Shown: positions 43,517-52,829, counted from the first letter of the stretch. The stretch: 64,000 nucleotides of DNA from Leifsonia sp. AK011 (GCF_013410945.1 NZ_JACCCH010000001.1:1-64000); one strand, 5' to 3'. Translations and numbers: made by a program. The notes: generated by a model from the letters alone, not told the origin.

Positions 43517-44029
43517 TTACTCCGCAGACTGCTTCTCGCGCAGCGCCTCGACCGTGCGAACGGCCTTCGAGAGCGGTGCGTTGAACAAGTACGCTGCGCC
43601 GAACAGCGAGGCCTTGGCGGCGCCTGCAAACTTCGCGAGGAGCACCTCCCGAGTCTCGAGATCGGCAAGCTTCTTGACCTCGTCGGCCGTGAGAGGGCTA
43701 CCGTCGAAGTAGCCGTTCTTCACAACCAGAAGAGGGTTTGCCTTGGCAAAGTCACGCAGCTTCTTCGCGACGGTGACAGGGTCACCGTGCACGAAGGCGA
43801 TGGCGGACGGGCCGGCGAGGTCGTCGTCGAACGACGAGATCCCCGCGGCGTTCGCCGCAATCTTGGTCAGCGTGTTCTTCACCACGGCGTAGGTGGCGTC
43901 CTCACTGAGTTCCTTGCGCAGGCTCTTGAGCTGCGCAACAGTGAGACCGCGGTACTCGGTGAGCAGGACGGCGCTCGAGGTACGGAACTTGTCCGTAAGC
44001 TCGGCGACGGATGCTTCCTTGTTCGCCAT
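43517..44029 (-). CDS. rplJ: 50S ribosomal protein L10
   Basis: Anchors the L7/L12 stalk on 23S rRNA and autoregulates its operon. The 170-residue protein has [20 protein letters not shown] and [17 protein letters not shown] at the N-terminus and the C-terminal helix that carries L12 dimers. The start ATG has AAAGGAG upstream. The 220-base region before it is a leader with a terminator-like element, the usual site of L10-mediated control. Confidence 0.97.
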   Translation of the reverse strand: MANKEASVAELTDKFRTSSAVLLTEYRGLTVAQLKSLRKELSEDATYAVVKNTLTKIAANAAGISSFDDDLAGPSAIAFVHGDPVTVAKKLRDFAKANPLLVVKNGYFDGSPLTADEVKKLADLETREVLLAKFAGAAKASLFGAAYLFNAPLSKAVRTVEALREKQSAE

Positions 44030-44070
44030 GGTGCTCCTTTAGTGGTGGGTTTCTGGCCTCGACCACCGGA

Positions 44071-44216
44071 GAAAAACAAAAGCCCCGGCTTCTGCAGGAG
44101 CACAGGAGCACGGAGCTGGGATCCGATTTCTCGGAGTAACTTCGGTCACCTGCGCTGGATTTAGATCGACCTGCGTTTGCACGCACGACGAAGACCTGCG
44201 GTCTTTGGCTACGACA
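44071..44216 (-). promoter_or_regulatory. L10 leader with terminator-like hairpin
   Basis: The untranslated region of the rplJL transcript. Near its end AAGCCGGGGCTT (44080-44091) forms a short stem followed by TTGTTTTT, a classic attenuator. Upstream segments such as GACCGCAGGTC could form the L10-binding structures. The position and layout match the ribosomal L10 leader family; the exact fold was not computed. Confidence 0.55.
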
Positions 44217-44245
44217 AGGCTACGGCACGCGAAGGTCTTGCGCAA
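44217..44245 (-). promoter_or_regulatory. Promoter of rplJ-rplL
   Basis: On the minus strand TTGCGC (44240-44245) and TAGCCT (44217-44222) are 17 bases apart, upstream of the L10 leader. The start point would be near 44210. Confidence 0.4.
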
Positions 44246-44253
44246 ACACCGGG

Positions 44254-45768
44254 TCAATCCATCGGCAGGATGACGCGGAACACCGTCGAACCTGGCTCGC
44301 TCGTGACCTCGGTCCGACCGCCGTGGGCCTCCACGACCGCGGACACGATCGCGAGGCCGAGACCGGTGCTGCCCGTGGCGCGCGCCCGGGACCCGTCGCC
44401 CCGCACGAAGCGCTCGAACACACTCGGCAGGAGCTCGGCGTCGATCCCGGGACCGTCGTCGATCACCTCGATAACCGCCTCGCGCCCCTCGACCGTCGAG
44501 CGTCGACCGAGGGTCGCCGTGATCCGCGTGCCAGCCGGGGTGTGCACCCGGGCGTTCGTGAGCAGGTTCGCCACGACCTGGTGGAGGCGGCTGGCATCCC
44601 CCGGCACGGTCACGCGGCGCTTCGGAACACGCAGCTCCCACTCGTGCTCGGGACCGGCGGCCTGCGCGTCGCTCACCGCATCGACCAGCAGCCGCCCGAG
44701 GTCGACGGGGCGCTGATCGAGTTCGGTGCCCTCGTCGAGCCTGGCGAGCATGAGGAGATCCTCGACGAGAGCGGTCATGCGAACCGATTCGGACTCGACG
44801 CGTCCGATGGCATGCACGATGTCGTCGGGCAGCTGGTGACCCGACCGCCGGGTGAGTTCGGCGTATCCCCGGATGGACGAGAGCGGGGTGCGCAGCTCGT
44901 GACTGGCATCCGCGACGAAGGTGCGCACCTTGTTCTCGCTCGCCTGTCGCGCGGACAGCGCTGACGAGACGTGGTCGAGCATCACGTTGAAGGCCGCACC
45001 GACCTTGCCCACCTCGGTGCGTGGATCGGCGTCCTCGTCGGAGACGCGCACCGCGAGGGCCACCTCACCACGATCGAGGGGCAGCTCGGCCACGCGGGTC
45101 GCGGCATCCGCCACCCTCCCGAGCGGCCGCAGCGCGAGGCGCACGACGAGCGCCCCCGCGGCGGCCGCGAGGATCACGCCGGCCACGCCGATTCCCGTGA
45201 TGAGGAGGCCGAGTTGAAGAACGGTGGCGTCAACCTCGGCGAGCGGGAGCCCGACGAGGAGGGTGTCGGATGCCACGGGCGCAGCCACCACGACGCGGTA
45301 ACGCCCGAGATCACCGAGATCGACCGTGCGGGGCACACCGTCGACGGGGAGGCCGATGAGCCCTTGAAGCTGGTCCTCGGCGACGGGCTCGAAGCTGCCG
45401 TCCGCCGAGATGACGGCGGCATTGAAGACCACGCCATTGCTGACGATCGCGGCGAGCGTGCCCTCACGCTGGCCGGGGATCCCGAGGAACTGCGATGCGG
45501 GCGGCGGCACCTGGCCGGCACCTCCGCCCTGATTGCCGTCGAGCGCGTCGAGCGAACGGTCCGTTGCTGCCGTGAGCTGGTTGTCGAGGCGACCGACGAG
45601 GAAGGACTGGAGGGCGAGAACGCTGAGCACACCGATCACGAGGGTGACGGCGGCGAGCAGCGCGACGATGCCGATCACGAGGGTGCGCCGGAGGGTCAGC
45701 GGGTGCAGCCTTCTCCCGGCTGGGACGGGCCTCCCCTCCCCAGTTGCCTGGACCGTCGAGTCACTCAC
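44254..45768 (-). CDS. Sensor histidine kinase of the exporter-linked two-component system
   Basis: A 504-residue kinase: helix at about 32-54, an extracytoplasmic domain of about 150 residues (55-200), second helix (LLITGIGVAGVILAAAAGAL), HAMP segment (LRPLGRVADAATRVAELPL), phosphoacceptor His in VADASHELRTPLSSIRG and ATPase motifs NLLTNARVHTPAG, DDGPGID and STGLGLAIVSAVV. Start GTG at 45768 overlaps the response regulator stop (GTGA). The N-terminal architecture is MprB/TcrY-like. The signal is unknown; location beside an exporter suggests an envelope stress or a toxic compound. Confidence 0.9.
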   Translation of the reverse strand: MSDSTVQATGEGRPVPAGRRLHPLTLRRTLVIGIVALLAAVTLVIGVLSVLALQSFLVGRLDNQLTAATDRSLDALDGNQGGGAGQVPPPASQFLGIPGQREGTLAAIVSNGVVFNAAVISADGSFEPVAEDQLQGLIGLPVDGVPRTVDLGDLGRYRVVVAAPVASDTLLVGLPLAEVDATVLQLGLLITGIGVAGVILAAAAGALVVRLALRPLGRVADAATRVAELPLDRGEVALAVRVSDEDADPRTEVGKVGAAFNVMLDHVSSALSARQASENKVRTFVADASHELRTPLSSIRGYAELTRRSGHQLPDDIVHAIGRVESESVRMTALVEDLLMLARLDEGTELDQRPVDLGRLLVDAVSDAQAAGPEHEWELRVPKRRVTVPGDASRLHQVVANLLTNARVHTPAGTRITATLGRRSTVEGREAVIEVIDDGPGIDAELLPSVFERFVRGDGSRARATGSTGLGLAIVSAVVEAHGGRTEVTSEPGSTVFRVILPMD

Positions 45769-46517
45769 AGTGTCGGCTTCAGCACATAACCGAACCCCCG
45801 CACCGTGTGGATCATGGGTTCGCCGAGCGAATCGATCTTCTTGCGGAGGTACGAGATGTAGATCTCCACGACGCTCGAACGCCCCCCGAAGTCGTAGCTC
45901 CACACCCGGTCGAGAATCTGCGCCTTGCTCAGCACACGACGGGGGTTGCGCATGAGGAAGCGCAGGAGTTCGAACTCGGTCGCGGTGAGCTCTACGGGCT
46001 GCCCGGCGCGCTGGACCTCGTAGCTGTCCTCGTCGAGCGTCAGGTCACCGACCTCGAGGAGGGAACCCTCGTTCGAGGCGATCGCGAGGGCGGAGCGACG
46101 GATGAGACCGCGCAACCGGGCGACGACCTCCTCCAGGCTGAACGGCTTGGTGACGTAGTCGTCGCCGCCGACCGTGAGGCCAGCGACCCTGTCATCCACG
46201 GAGTCCTTTGCGGTCAGGAAGAGGATGGGCGTCTGCACACCGTCCGCACGGAGCCGGGTGAGCACGCTGAGCCCGTCGATGTCGGGGAGCATGATGTCGA
46301 GCACGATCACGTCCGGGCGGAACTCGCGCACCGTCGAGATCGCCCGTTGACCGTCGGCAGCGTGACGCACGTCCCAGCCCTCGTACCGCAGCGCCATCGA
46401 CAGGAGGTCGGTGAGCGACTCCTCGTCGTCGACGACGACGGCTCGGATAGGCGAGCCATCCGCACGCGTGATGCGGGGCTGGGCGGTGATCGCTGGGGTG
46501 TGTCGAGACTCGGCCAT
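45765..46517 (-). CDS. OmpR-family response regulator
   Basis: A 250-residue transcription factor. Receiver domain with VVVDDEESL, phospho-acceptor Asp in VIVLDIMLPDIDGL, FLTAKD and VTKPFSLEE; C-terminal winged helix with LTATEFELLRFLMRNPRRVL and VWSYDFGGRSSVVEIYISYL. It starts the two-gene system and is divergent from the exporter genes. The gap between them has 11-base-phased direct repeats suited to OmpR-type binding, so it probably regulates both itself and the exporter. Confidence 0.92.
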   Translation of the reverse strand: MAESRHTPAITAQPRITRADGSPIRAVVVDDEESLTDLLSMALRYEGWDVRHAADGQRAISTVREFRPDVIVLDIMLPDIDGLSVLTRLRADGVQTPILFLTAKDSVDDRVAGLTVGGDDYVTKPFSLEEVVARLRGLIRRSALAIASNEGSLLEVGDLTLDEDSYEVQRAGQPVELTATEFELLRFLMRNPRRVLSKAQILDRVWSYDFGGRSSVVEIYISYLRKKIDSLGEPMIHTVRGFGYVLKPTL

Positions 46518-46538
46518 GGTTCCAGTATTGGGAGTTTC

Positions 46539-46602
46539 CTATGAGCCGTCTGTGAGCGGCGCGGGCCTGCGCTGTGAGTCCTCGTTCATAACTGACTCAC
46601 AG
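46539..46602. promoter_or_regulatory. Phased direct repeats, likely response-regulator box
   Basis: CTATGAG (46539), CTGTGAG (46550) and CTGTGAG (46572) lie on the plus strand at intervals of 11 and 22 bases, and the reverse complement CTCACAG follows at 46596. Spacing by whole helical turns is typical of OmpR/PhoB-type sites. The box lies in the 172-base gap between the regulator and the exporter permease. Confidence 0.5.
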
Positions 46603-46689
46603 AAAGCCCATGGCAACGCCATAGCGAGCCTCCCTAGCGTCTCGAATCTGACCACCCTCCCGATTCCGACACCAGTCACTAGGAGAAAC

Positions 46690-48192
46690 ATGTTCGCCAC
46701 GTACCTGATACGCGAGCTCACCCATCGCAGGAAGCAAACCATCATCATCGCGCTCGGAATGGCTCTCGCCATAGCGCTCGTGATCGTCGTCAATGCCGTC
46801 TCCGCCGGCGTCAAGGACGCCCAGGCGAGTGTGCTCGAATCCGTCTACGGCGTGGGCACTGACGTCACGGTCACGGGCACCGCCGAGGTCCCCACCGAGG
46901 AGGAACTCGCCGAGGGTGGCGGCAGGCCGCGCTTCGACTTCGGAGCAGACGACGGCCAGACCAGCGACGGCACCACCTCACTCAGCCAGTCCCGACTGAT
47001 GGCCGACTTCCGCACGCCGACGCTCTCGGCCTCGACGCTCGACAGCGTCCTCGCCGTCGAGAACGTGTCGGCGGCCACCGCGACCCTCTCCCTCACCAAC
47101 ACCACCTTCAACGGTGAGCTGCCCGACTTCAGCCAGATCCAGGAGCCGGGCGAGGGCGGAGCGCCTCCCGCAGGGGGTGGGCCCGACGGCGCGGGCGGCA
47201 GTTCGTTCGACGTCGACTCGTTCACCGTCGAGGGAATCGCGGTGGATGGCGCGGCCGTCGGTCCACTGACCGCAGTGACCCTCTCCGACGGGCGCACCTT
47301 CACGGCCGACGATTCCGGCGAGAACGTGGTCATCGTCGATGAGACCTACGCCACGAGTTCCGGTCTGGCCGTGGGGGACACGATGGATATCGGTGGGGAG
47401 CAGTTCGAGGTTGTCGGGGTCGTGGCATCCACGTCGTCCGAGGCCTCGACAGCCTCGAACACGTACATCCCGCTCGATACCGCCCAGACGCTCGCGGGGC
47501 TCGAGGACGAGGTGTCGTCCATCTACGTGCAGGCCTCGTCTGCCGACGCGATCACCCAGGTGCAGACCGACCTCGAGGAGACGCTCCCGGATGCCACGGT
47601 CAGCACCCAGGCCGACCTCGCCTCCAGCGTCTCCGGCTCGCTCTCGACAGCCTCGAGCCTCGTGTCGAGCCTCGGGACCTGGCTCTCGATCATCGTGCTG
47701 GCCGCGGCGTTCCTCATCGCGATCCTGTTCACGATCTCCGGGGTCACGCGCCGCACCCGCGAGTTCGGCACGCTCAAGGCCATCGGCTGGAGCAACCGGC
47801 GCATCGTCGGCCAGGTCGCCGGCGAGTCGCTCGTGCAGGGCCTCATCGGTGGCGTCATCGGTGTTGCTGTTGGCCTGCTCGGCATCCTCATCGTCAACCT
47901 CATCGGGCCGACGCTCAGTGGCAGCGCCACCGCAAGCACCGGCTTCGGCGGACCGGGCGGTGGCGGCATCCCGGGTGGCGGCGGAATCCCCGGGGGCGGC
48001 GGTGCCCCTGCGAGCTTCGGCGAACAGGCGACCGCTGCCACGACCGAGGTCGTACTTCAGGCACCCGTGACGTTCACGATCATCATCATCGCCGTTGCCC
48101 TCGCCGTGCTCGGCGGACTCCTCGCGGGAGCGATCGGCGGATGGCGCGCCTCACGACTCCGCCCGGCCGAAGCCCTCCGCAGTGTCGCCTGA
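46690..48192 (+). CDS. MacB/FtsX-type ABC exporter permease
   Basis: A 500-residue membrane protein. Helix at about 20-40, a large extracytoplasmic domain (41-325), then three helices in the FtsX-like block (LSIIVLAAAFLIAILFTISG, ESLVQGLIGGVIGVAVGLLG, and the last before WRASRLRPAEALRSVA). Two low-complexity loops stand out: PGEGGAPPAGGGPDGAGGSS near 155 and a GGGGIPGGGG-type loop between the last helices. The ATG has AGGAG upstream. It pairs with the ATPase 28 bases downstream; such exporters move peptides, lipids or drugs, or act as mechanotransmitters. Confidence 0.9.
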   Translation: MFATYLIRELTHRRKQTIIIALGMALAIALVIVVNAVSAGVKDAQASVLESVYGVGTDVTVTGTAEVPTEEELAEGGGRPRFDFGADDGQTSDGTTSLSQSRLMADFRTPTLSASTLDSVLAVENVSAATATLSLTNTTFNGELPDFSQIQEPGEGGAPPAGGGPDGAGGSSFDVDSFTVEGIAVDGAAVGPLTAVTLSDGRTFTADDSGENVVIVDETYATSSGLAVGDTMDIGGEQFEVVGVVASTSSEASTASNTYIPLDTAQTLAGLEDEVSSIYVQASSADAITQVQTDLEETLPDATVSTQADLASSVSGSLSTASSLVSSLGTWLSIIVLAAAFLIAILFTISGVTRRTREFGTLKAIGWSNRRIVGQVAGESLVQGLIGGVIGVAVGLLGILIVNLIGPTLSGSATASTGFGGPGGGGIPGGGGIPGGGGAPASFGEQATAATTEVVLQAPVTFTIIIIAVALAVLGGLLAGAIGGWRASRLRPAEALRSVA

Positions 48193-48220
48193 CCCCCACG
48201 ACCAGAATTCGAAGGACACC

Positions 48221-48892
48221 ATGTACACACTCACGAACGTCAGCAAGAGCTACCAGCAGGGCAAGCGCACGGTGAACGCCCTCAAGAACGTGTCGCTCGA
48301 GATCCCCTCGGGGCAGCTCGTCGCGATCCAGGGACCAACAGGCGGCGGCAAGTCGACGCTCCTGCAACTCCTCGGCGCGCTCGAGCGCCCCACGAAGGGA
48401 TCGGTCGGGCTCTCCGGCAACGAGCTCTCGAGCATGCCGGACGGCCAGCTCGCGGGCATCCGCGCCCAGCAGATCGGGTTCGTCTTCCAGGGGTTCAACC
48501 TGATCCCGACCCTCACCGCGCAGGAGAATGTCGAGACCGCTCTGGAGCCCCTGCGGGTTCCGGCAGCGGAACGTCGCGAGCGCGCGGCCGCTGCGCTGGC
48601 ATCCGTCGGGCTGGGAGACCGCGGGTCACACCGCCCCGCGGAGCTCTCCGGCGGACAGCAGCAGCGTGTGGCGATCGCACGTGCGCTCGTCAAGAACCCC
48701 GAGGTACTTCTGGCCGATGAGCCGACGGGCAACCTCGACGAGGAGACCCGCGACGACATCATGGAGCTGCTCGAGGGGCTCTGGCGCGACCAGGGGCTCA
48801 CGCTCGTCGTCGTGACGCACGACTCCGCGGTCGCCCGCCGGGCGCAGCGTCGACTGCACATCAAGCAGGGCACGCTCACCGACCGGAGCTGA
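48221..48892 (+). CDS. MacB/LolD-type ABC exporter ATPase
   Basis: A 223-residue ATPase with Walker [11 protein letters not shown]-loop [18 protein letters not shown], signature [15 protein letters not shown], Walker [13 protein letters not shown] and switch His in VVTHDS. The Q-loop and EPTGNLDE form place it in the MacB/LolD/FtsE group. GAAGGA precedes the ATG. It is the last gene of the exporter operon, closed by a strong terminator. Confidence 0.93.
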   Translation: MYTLTNVSKSYQQGKRTVNALKNVSLEIPSGQLVAIQGPTGGGKSTLLQLLGALERPTKGSVGLSGNELSSMPDGQLAGIRAQQIGFVFQGFNLIPTLTAQENVETALEPLRVPAAERRERAAAALASVGLGDRGSHRPAELSGGQQQRVAIARALVKNPEVLLADEPTGNLDEETRDDIMELLEGLWRDQGLTLVVVTHDSAVARRAQRRLHIKQGTLTDRS

Positions 48893-48898
48893 CCTGCG

Positions 48899-48941
48899 AA
48901 CGACGAACGCCCCGCGACATCCTCGCGGGGCGTTCGTCGTT
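48899..48941. terminator. Bidirectional terminator between convergent genes
   Basis: A perfect 18-bp stem (arms 48899-48916 and 48924-48941, containing AACGCCCCGCG) with a 7-base loop separates the exporter ATPase and the convergent oxidoreductase gene. T-rich ends (GTCGTT) exist on both sides. Confidence 0.8.
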
Positions 48942-48947
48942 GCCGGG

Positions 48948-50048
48948 CTACAGCGTCGCGGCCCGCGGATCCCAATCCTCTGGGAGCGGCGGCTGCACGT
49001 CGACCGTGCTCACGACATCCACGAAGGTGCCGGATTCCGCCGCCGCACCGATCGACACCATGATGTCGAGCACGTGGAAGGCGAGCTCGCCGGACGCGCG
49101 CTCGGGAACCCCAGCGCGGATGGCCCGGGCGAGATCGACCACTCCGGTTCCACGGCCGGTGTCGCTCGTGACCGCGATGGTCTCCGGCTCGTCGCCCTCG
49201 CCCCACAGCACGAGCTCACCCTCGAACATGTTCGGGTCGGGAAAGACGAGAGTGCCCTCGGTGCCGGCGATCTCGACGAAGCCCGCCCTCCTGAGGTGCG
49301 ACTGGAAGCTGAACACACACTGCGCCGAGGCCCCACCCTCGAACTCGAGGAGTGCACTCACGTGCGTCGGTACCTCCACCGCGAACGTCTCCCCCTCGCG
49401 CGGGCCCGAACCGACCACACGCGTCTCGCGCGCCGTCGATGCCGTCGCGGCGACGCGGCGCACGGGGCCGAGATTCTGCACGAGAGTGGTGAGGTAGTAC
49501 GGGCCCATGTCGAAGAGCGGGCCCGCCCCCTTCGCGTAGAGGAAGTCGGGGTTCGGATGCCACGCCTCAGGGCCGGGCACCTGGAACAGGGTCAGCGCGG
49601 TCAGGGGTGTCCCGATACGCCCGCCGGCGATCATGCGACGGCCAGCCTGCAACCCGGGGCCGAGGAACGTGTCCGGGGCCGTGGCGACCCGCAACCCGAG
49701 CCGGCTCGCTTCGCCGAGAAGCTCGGCTCCGCTGGCGAGATCGAGCGCGATGGGCTTCTCGGTCCAGACGTTCTTGCCCGCGGCGAGCGCCTGCAGCGCG
49801 ACCGCGACGTGCACGGCGGGAATCGTCAGGTTGACGACGATCTCGATGTCCGGGTGCGCGAGCAGTTCTTCTGTGGTGCCGAACCCGGGGACCGCATAGG
49901 CCTCGGCCTGCGCCTGGGCGCGCGTCACGTCGAGGTCGGCGATGAAGAGCACCCGCACATCGGGGAAGGTCGTGAGGTTGTCGAGATACTGCGTGCTGAT
50001 GACGCCGGCGCCGATGATGCCGACACCGACTGGGCCGGTGCCGCTCAC
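48948..50048 (-). CDS. Gfo/Idh/MocA-family sugar oxidoreductase
   Basis: A 366-residue NAD(P)-dependent dehydrogenase. Rossmann nucleotide loop [18 protein letters not shown] at the N-terminus, the family motif TEKPIALD with the catalytic-region Lys, and a C-terminal domain with [20 protein letters not shown]. Start GTG at 50048 overlaps the stop of the isomerase gene by 4 bases. The substrate is not apparent; inositol-, glucose- or glycoside-type oxidation is usual for this family next to TIM-barrel isomerases. Confidence 0.88.
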   Translation of the reverse strand: MSGTGPVGVGIIGAGVISTQYLDNLTTFPDVRVLFIADLDVTRAQAQAEAYAVPGFGTTEELLAHPDIEIVVNLTIPAVHVAVALQALAAGKNVWTEKPIALDLASGAELLGEASRLGLRVATAPDTFLGPGLQAGRRMIAGGRIGTPLTALTLFQVPGPEAWHPNPDFLYAKGAGPLFDMGPYYLTTLVQNLGPVRRVAATASTARETRVVGSGPREGETFAVEVPTHVSALLEFEGGASAQCVFSFQSHLRRAGFVEIAGTEGTLVFPDPNMFEGELVLWGEGDEPETIAVTSDTGRGTGVVDLARAIRAGVPERASGELAFHVLDIMVSIGAAAESGTFVDVVSTVDVQPPLPEDWDPRAATL

Positions 50049-50791
50049 AGCGTCTCCCCGTGGGCGGTAAGGAAGCGCACCGAGTCCTCGAGCGCGACGA
50101 AGACATCGCCAGCGTGGTCGTCGAGCTCTACGACGCGGGTCGCCTGGGGTGCAGCCGCGAGGATCTCGAGCACGGGCATCCTGCCGCCACCGACGGCAAC
50201 CTGCTTGGTGTTGTCGCGCGTGATGTCGCCGTCCTTGACGTGGATGAAGTGCACCCGGTCGCCGAGACGCTCGAGCAGCCCGACCGGGTCGACACCACCG
50301 ACGGCGCTCCAGTAGGTGTCGACCTCGAGGATCACGGCCGGATCGAGGTTGTCGGCGAACGCCTCGAGCGCATTTGTGCCGTCGAGAGCGCTCTGGGGCT
50401 CGAACCAATGATTGTGGTAGCCGACCGTGATGCCCGCGTCGGCCGCGATGGCGGCGACGGCGTTGAGCTCGTCGGCGATCGCGACGACATCGTCAGACGT
50501 CGTCCAGCGGGTTTCGGCGACCATGGGGTCGATGACCGTCGTCACACCGAGGGCCTGCGCAGCCTCGAAGACCGGCACGAAGTCCTTGCCGATGAGCGAA
50601 GCGTGTGCCGAGGAGGGCGTGAGACCGAACTTCGGCAGGAGATCGGCGAACTCCGCCACCCTGTCGACGAAGCCGTAGAGCTCCACGGTCGTGAAGCCGA
50701 TGGACGACAGTCTCTGGAGCGCGGATGCCGGGTCCGCGGCAAAAGCCTCGCGCACGGTGTACAGCTGGACGGACAGTGGTGTGGTGGTCAT
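50045..50791 (-). CDS. Sugar phosphate isomerase/epimerase (TIM barrel)
   Basis: A 248-residue AP-endonuclease-2-fold protein. SVQLYTVREAFAADPASALQ opens the barrel; TVELYGFVD, VGYHNHWFEPQ, ILEVDTYWSAVGG with Glu and Asp ligands, HFIHVKDGD with His and Lys, and a late Glu at VVELDDHAGD complete the metal site. First gene of a two-gene operon with the Gfo/Idh oxidoreductase. Related pairs catabolise inositols or modified sugars; the exact substrate is unknown. Confidence 0.87.
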   Translation of the reverse strand: MTTTPLSVQLYTVREAFAADPASALQRLSSIGFTTVELYGFVDRVAEFADLLPKFGLTPSSAHASLIGKDFVPVFEAAQALGVTTVIDPMVAETRWTTSDDVVAIADELNAVAAIAADAGITVGYHNHWFEPQSALDGTNALEAFADNLDPAVILEVDTYWSAVGGVDPVGLLERLGDRVHFIHVKDGDITRDNTKQVAVGGGRMPVLEILAAAPQATRVVELDDHAGDVFVALEDSVRFLTAHGETL

Positions 50792-50855
50792 GCATCCAGC
50801 CTAGGCACTGGCGCGGCACCGTGATCGTGTCGGCGCGGGGAGCGAGAATGGGCGA

Positions 50856-51461
50856 GTGACCCCGCATCCCGAACTCGACCTCTGGGAGCGTGTGGCGACG
50901 ACCCACCTCGACAGGGTTGTCGCGCACGCCGACGACCGGGTCGCCTGGATCCGTGCTCGCAGCAGGGGCGTGACCGCGACGGATGCCGCGCGCCTCTCGA
51001 GCGAGCGATCGGTGATGGCCGTCGCACGCGACAAGATCATGGGCTCCGGTTTCAGCGGCAACGCCTTCACCGACCACGGCAGGGCCCGCGAGCCGGAGAT
51101 CGCCCGCTGGGTCCGAGCCCGCCACGGCATCATGCCGTCGTCCACCCTCTTCCACGCGGACGGCGAACCGCTGCACCTCGCCACCCCCGACGGGGTCGCC
51201 GTGCAGGACGGCGCGGTAGTGCTGGCCGAGATCAAGACCACGGGTCACGCGTGGCGCAGCATCCCCCGCTCCTACCTGCGCCAGGTCTGGTGGCAGCAGT
51301 ACGTGCTGGGCGCCGAGCGCACGCTCGTGGTCTGGGAGCAGCACGAGGACTTCGTACCACTTCCTGGTGAGCCGCGCTGGCAGTGGGTCGAGCGCGACGA
51401 CAACCAGATCCACACGCTTGTGGTGCTAGCGAGCCGCCTGCTCGACGCGATGCGTCGCTAG
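50856..51461 (+). CDS. YqaJ-type (phage exonuclease-like) nuclease
   Basis: A 201-residue PD-(D/E)XK nuclease. HGRAREPEIARWV carries the first Glu, LATPDGVA the Asp and VLAEIKTTG the E-x-K pair; LRQVWWQQYVLGAERTLVVW is the motif IV-like Gln/Tyr helix. All catalytic residues seem intact. Start is a GTG at 50856. YqaJ enzymes usually belong to phage recombination modules with a RecT-like annealing protein, but no phage gene is present here. Its 3' end overlaps the convergent DUF998-like gene by 36 bases. A housekeeping repair role is possible. Confidence 0.85.
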   Translation: MTPHPELDLWERVATTHLDRVVAHADDRVAWIRARSRGVTATDAARLSSERSVMAVARDKIMGSGFSGNAFTDHGRAREPEIARWVRARHGIMPSSTLFHADGEPLHLATPDGVAVQDGAVVLAEIKTTGHAWRSIPRSYLRQVWWQQYVLGAERTLVVWEQHEDFVPLPGEPRWQWVERDDNQIHTLVVLASRLLDAMRR

Positions 51462-52121
51462 GTGGGTCCCCTGTGCTGCCCGCACGGCGAGCACCACACC
51501 GAACACGACGAGCCACGCGATGGCGATGGTCGTCGCGACGAACTCCATGCGACTTCCTAGCGCCACCTGGAAGCGGAAGAGCGAGAACAGTCCGCCCGTT
51601 CCGGCGATCACGGCGACGAGCACGGCCGTGGCGAGCGACAGACGGGCGAGCACCCGCGACTCGCGGGCGAAGGATGTCTGCAGCATCGCCCAGCACGCGG
51701 CCGCGAACGCGATCACGGCAGCCAGCGTATGCGAGAAGTCCTGCCAGGTGAACGACGGACCGTACGGCAGCGGGCATCCCGAGGTGCAGGTGACCTGAGA
51801 GGCGAAGAGGAAGAACGCGCATCCGATCCACAACGAGACCGCCGGGGTCCACGCGGCAAGGACTCGCACGGATGATCGGACCCGCCGCCCCGCCCACGCG
51901 ACCGTGCTGCCACCGAACACGATGAGGAGGAGCGCGACCTCGAACGCAGCAGCCGTGGGTTCACCCTCGGCGCCGAGCTCGCTCACGTAGAGCTCCCTGG
52001 GCACGGTGGCCCTGGCGACCCAGATGATCGTGAGCGCGACGCTGACCGCGGCACTTCCGATGACCGCGGCGGCGAACTCGGCCCAGCGCAGGTCAGCCGC
52101 TGGCGCTTCAGCCGAGGGCAA
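51426..52121 (-). CDS. DUF998-like integral membrane protein
   Basis: A 231-residue protein with six predicted helices. Helix 1 begins at about residue 14 (FAAAVIGSAAVSVALTIIW); a cysteine pair in SQVTCTSGCPLPYGP lies in an extracytoplasmic loop; the last helix ends in AVRAAQGTHLATH. DUF998 is my best guess at family; function unknown. It overlaps the NudK-like gene by 14 bases (start) and the convergent nuclease gene by 36 bases (end). Confidence 0.75.
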   Translation of the reverse strand: MPSAEAPAADLRWAEFAAAVIGSAAVSVALTIIWVARATVPRELYVSELGAEGEPTAAAFEVALLLIVFGGSTVAWAGRRVRSSVRVLAAWTPAVSLWIGCAFFLFASQVTCTSGCPLPYGPSFTWQDFSHTLAAVIAFAAACWAMLQTSFARESRVLARLSLATAVLVAVIAGTGGLFSLFRFQVALGSRMEFVATTIAIAWLVVFGVVLAVRAAQGTHLATHRVEQAAR

Positions 52122-52737
52122 AGGGACCCCGGAGTTTCGCCCACTGCAGGAGCATGATGGTCTTCGCGTCCGCTATGGCACCGGTCTCGATCATCCCCAG
52201 TGCCTCGTCGATATCGAGCTCGATCACGGTGATGTGCTCGCCCTCCTCAGCCAGCCCGCCGCCGCCCGTGCGCATGGTGCTCGCGTCGTACGGTGCCGCG
52301 TAGAAATGCAGCCGCTCGGTGACCGACCCGGGGCTCATGAAGACATCGAAGACGTGCTCCACCTCGCCGATCTCGTGGCCGGTCTCCTCGATCGCCTCGC
52401 GACGGATCGCCGTCTCGGGGTCATCATCGTCGAGCAGACCCGCTGCGGTCTCGAGGAGCACGCCGTCGGGATGCCCGTTGACGTAGACGGGGTACCGGAA
52501 CTGCTGGGTGAGCAGCACTGTGCGACGCTCACGGTCGTACAGGAGGATGGTGGCACCGTTGCCCCGGTCGTAGGTCTCGCGATGCTGAGTCTGCCAGCGT
52601 CCGTCGTCGCCGAGGTAGTCGAAGCTCGTTGTGTGGAGCCGGTACCAGTTGTCGCTGAGCAGCCGAACCTCGTTGACACGAACTCTCGGGTTGCGGTCGG
52701 GCGGGGTCTCGGCGCGCGACAGGGTACCTTCACTCAT
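52108..52737 (-). CDS. NUDIX hydrolase, GDP-mannose pyrophosphatase-like (NudK)
   Basis: A 209-residue hydrolase. The Nudix box reads AAGLLDDDDPETAIRREAIE then ETG, with the one-residue-shorter spacing characteristic of NudK rather than the general pattern. NEVRLLSDNWYRLHTTSFDY and LLTQQFRYPVYVNGHPDG are also NudK-like. It probably cleaves GDP-mannose or another nucleotide sugar. First gene of a pair with the membrane protein. Start ATG at 52737. Confidence 0.85.
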   Translation of the reverse strand: MSEGTLSRAETPPDRNPRVRVNEVRLLSDNWYRLHTTSFDYLGDDGRWQTQHRETYDRGNGATILLYDRERRTVLLTQQFRYPVYVNGHPDGVLLETAAGLLDDDDPETAIRREAIEETGHEIGEVEHVFDVFMSPGSVTERLHFYAAPYDASTMRTGGGGLAEEGEHITVIELDIDEALGMIETGAIADAKTIMLLQWAKLRGPFALG

Positions 52738-52829
52738 CAGGTCAAAAGTTAGCAGTGCGGTGACGAGTTCGTAACAATGCCGAATTGTTGTCCGCTTTTA
52801 CTGTCAGTAGTACGGCGGGGAGGCCAGAA

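Noticed and set aside
50856-52737. Prophage remnant around the YqaJ nuclease.
   Set aside because: No integrase, repressor, structural gene or attachment repeats; neighbours are metabolic genes.
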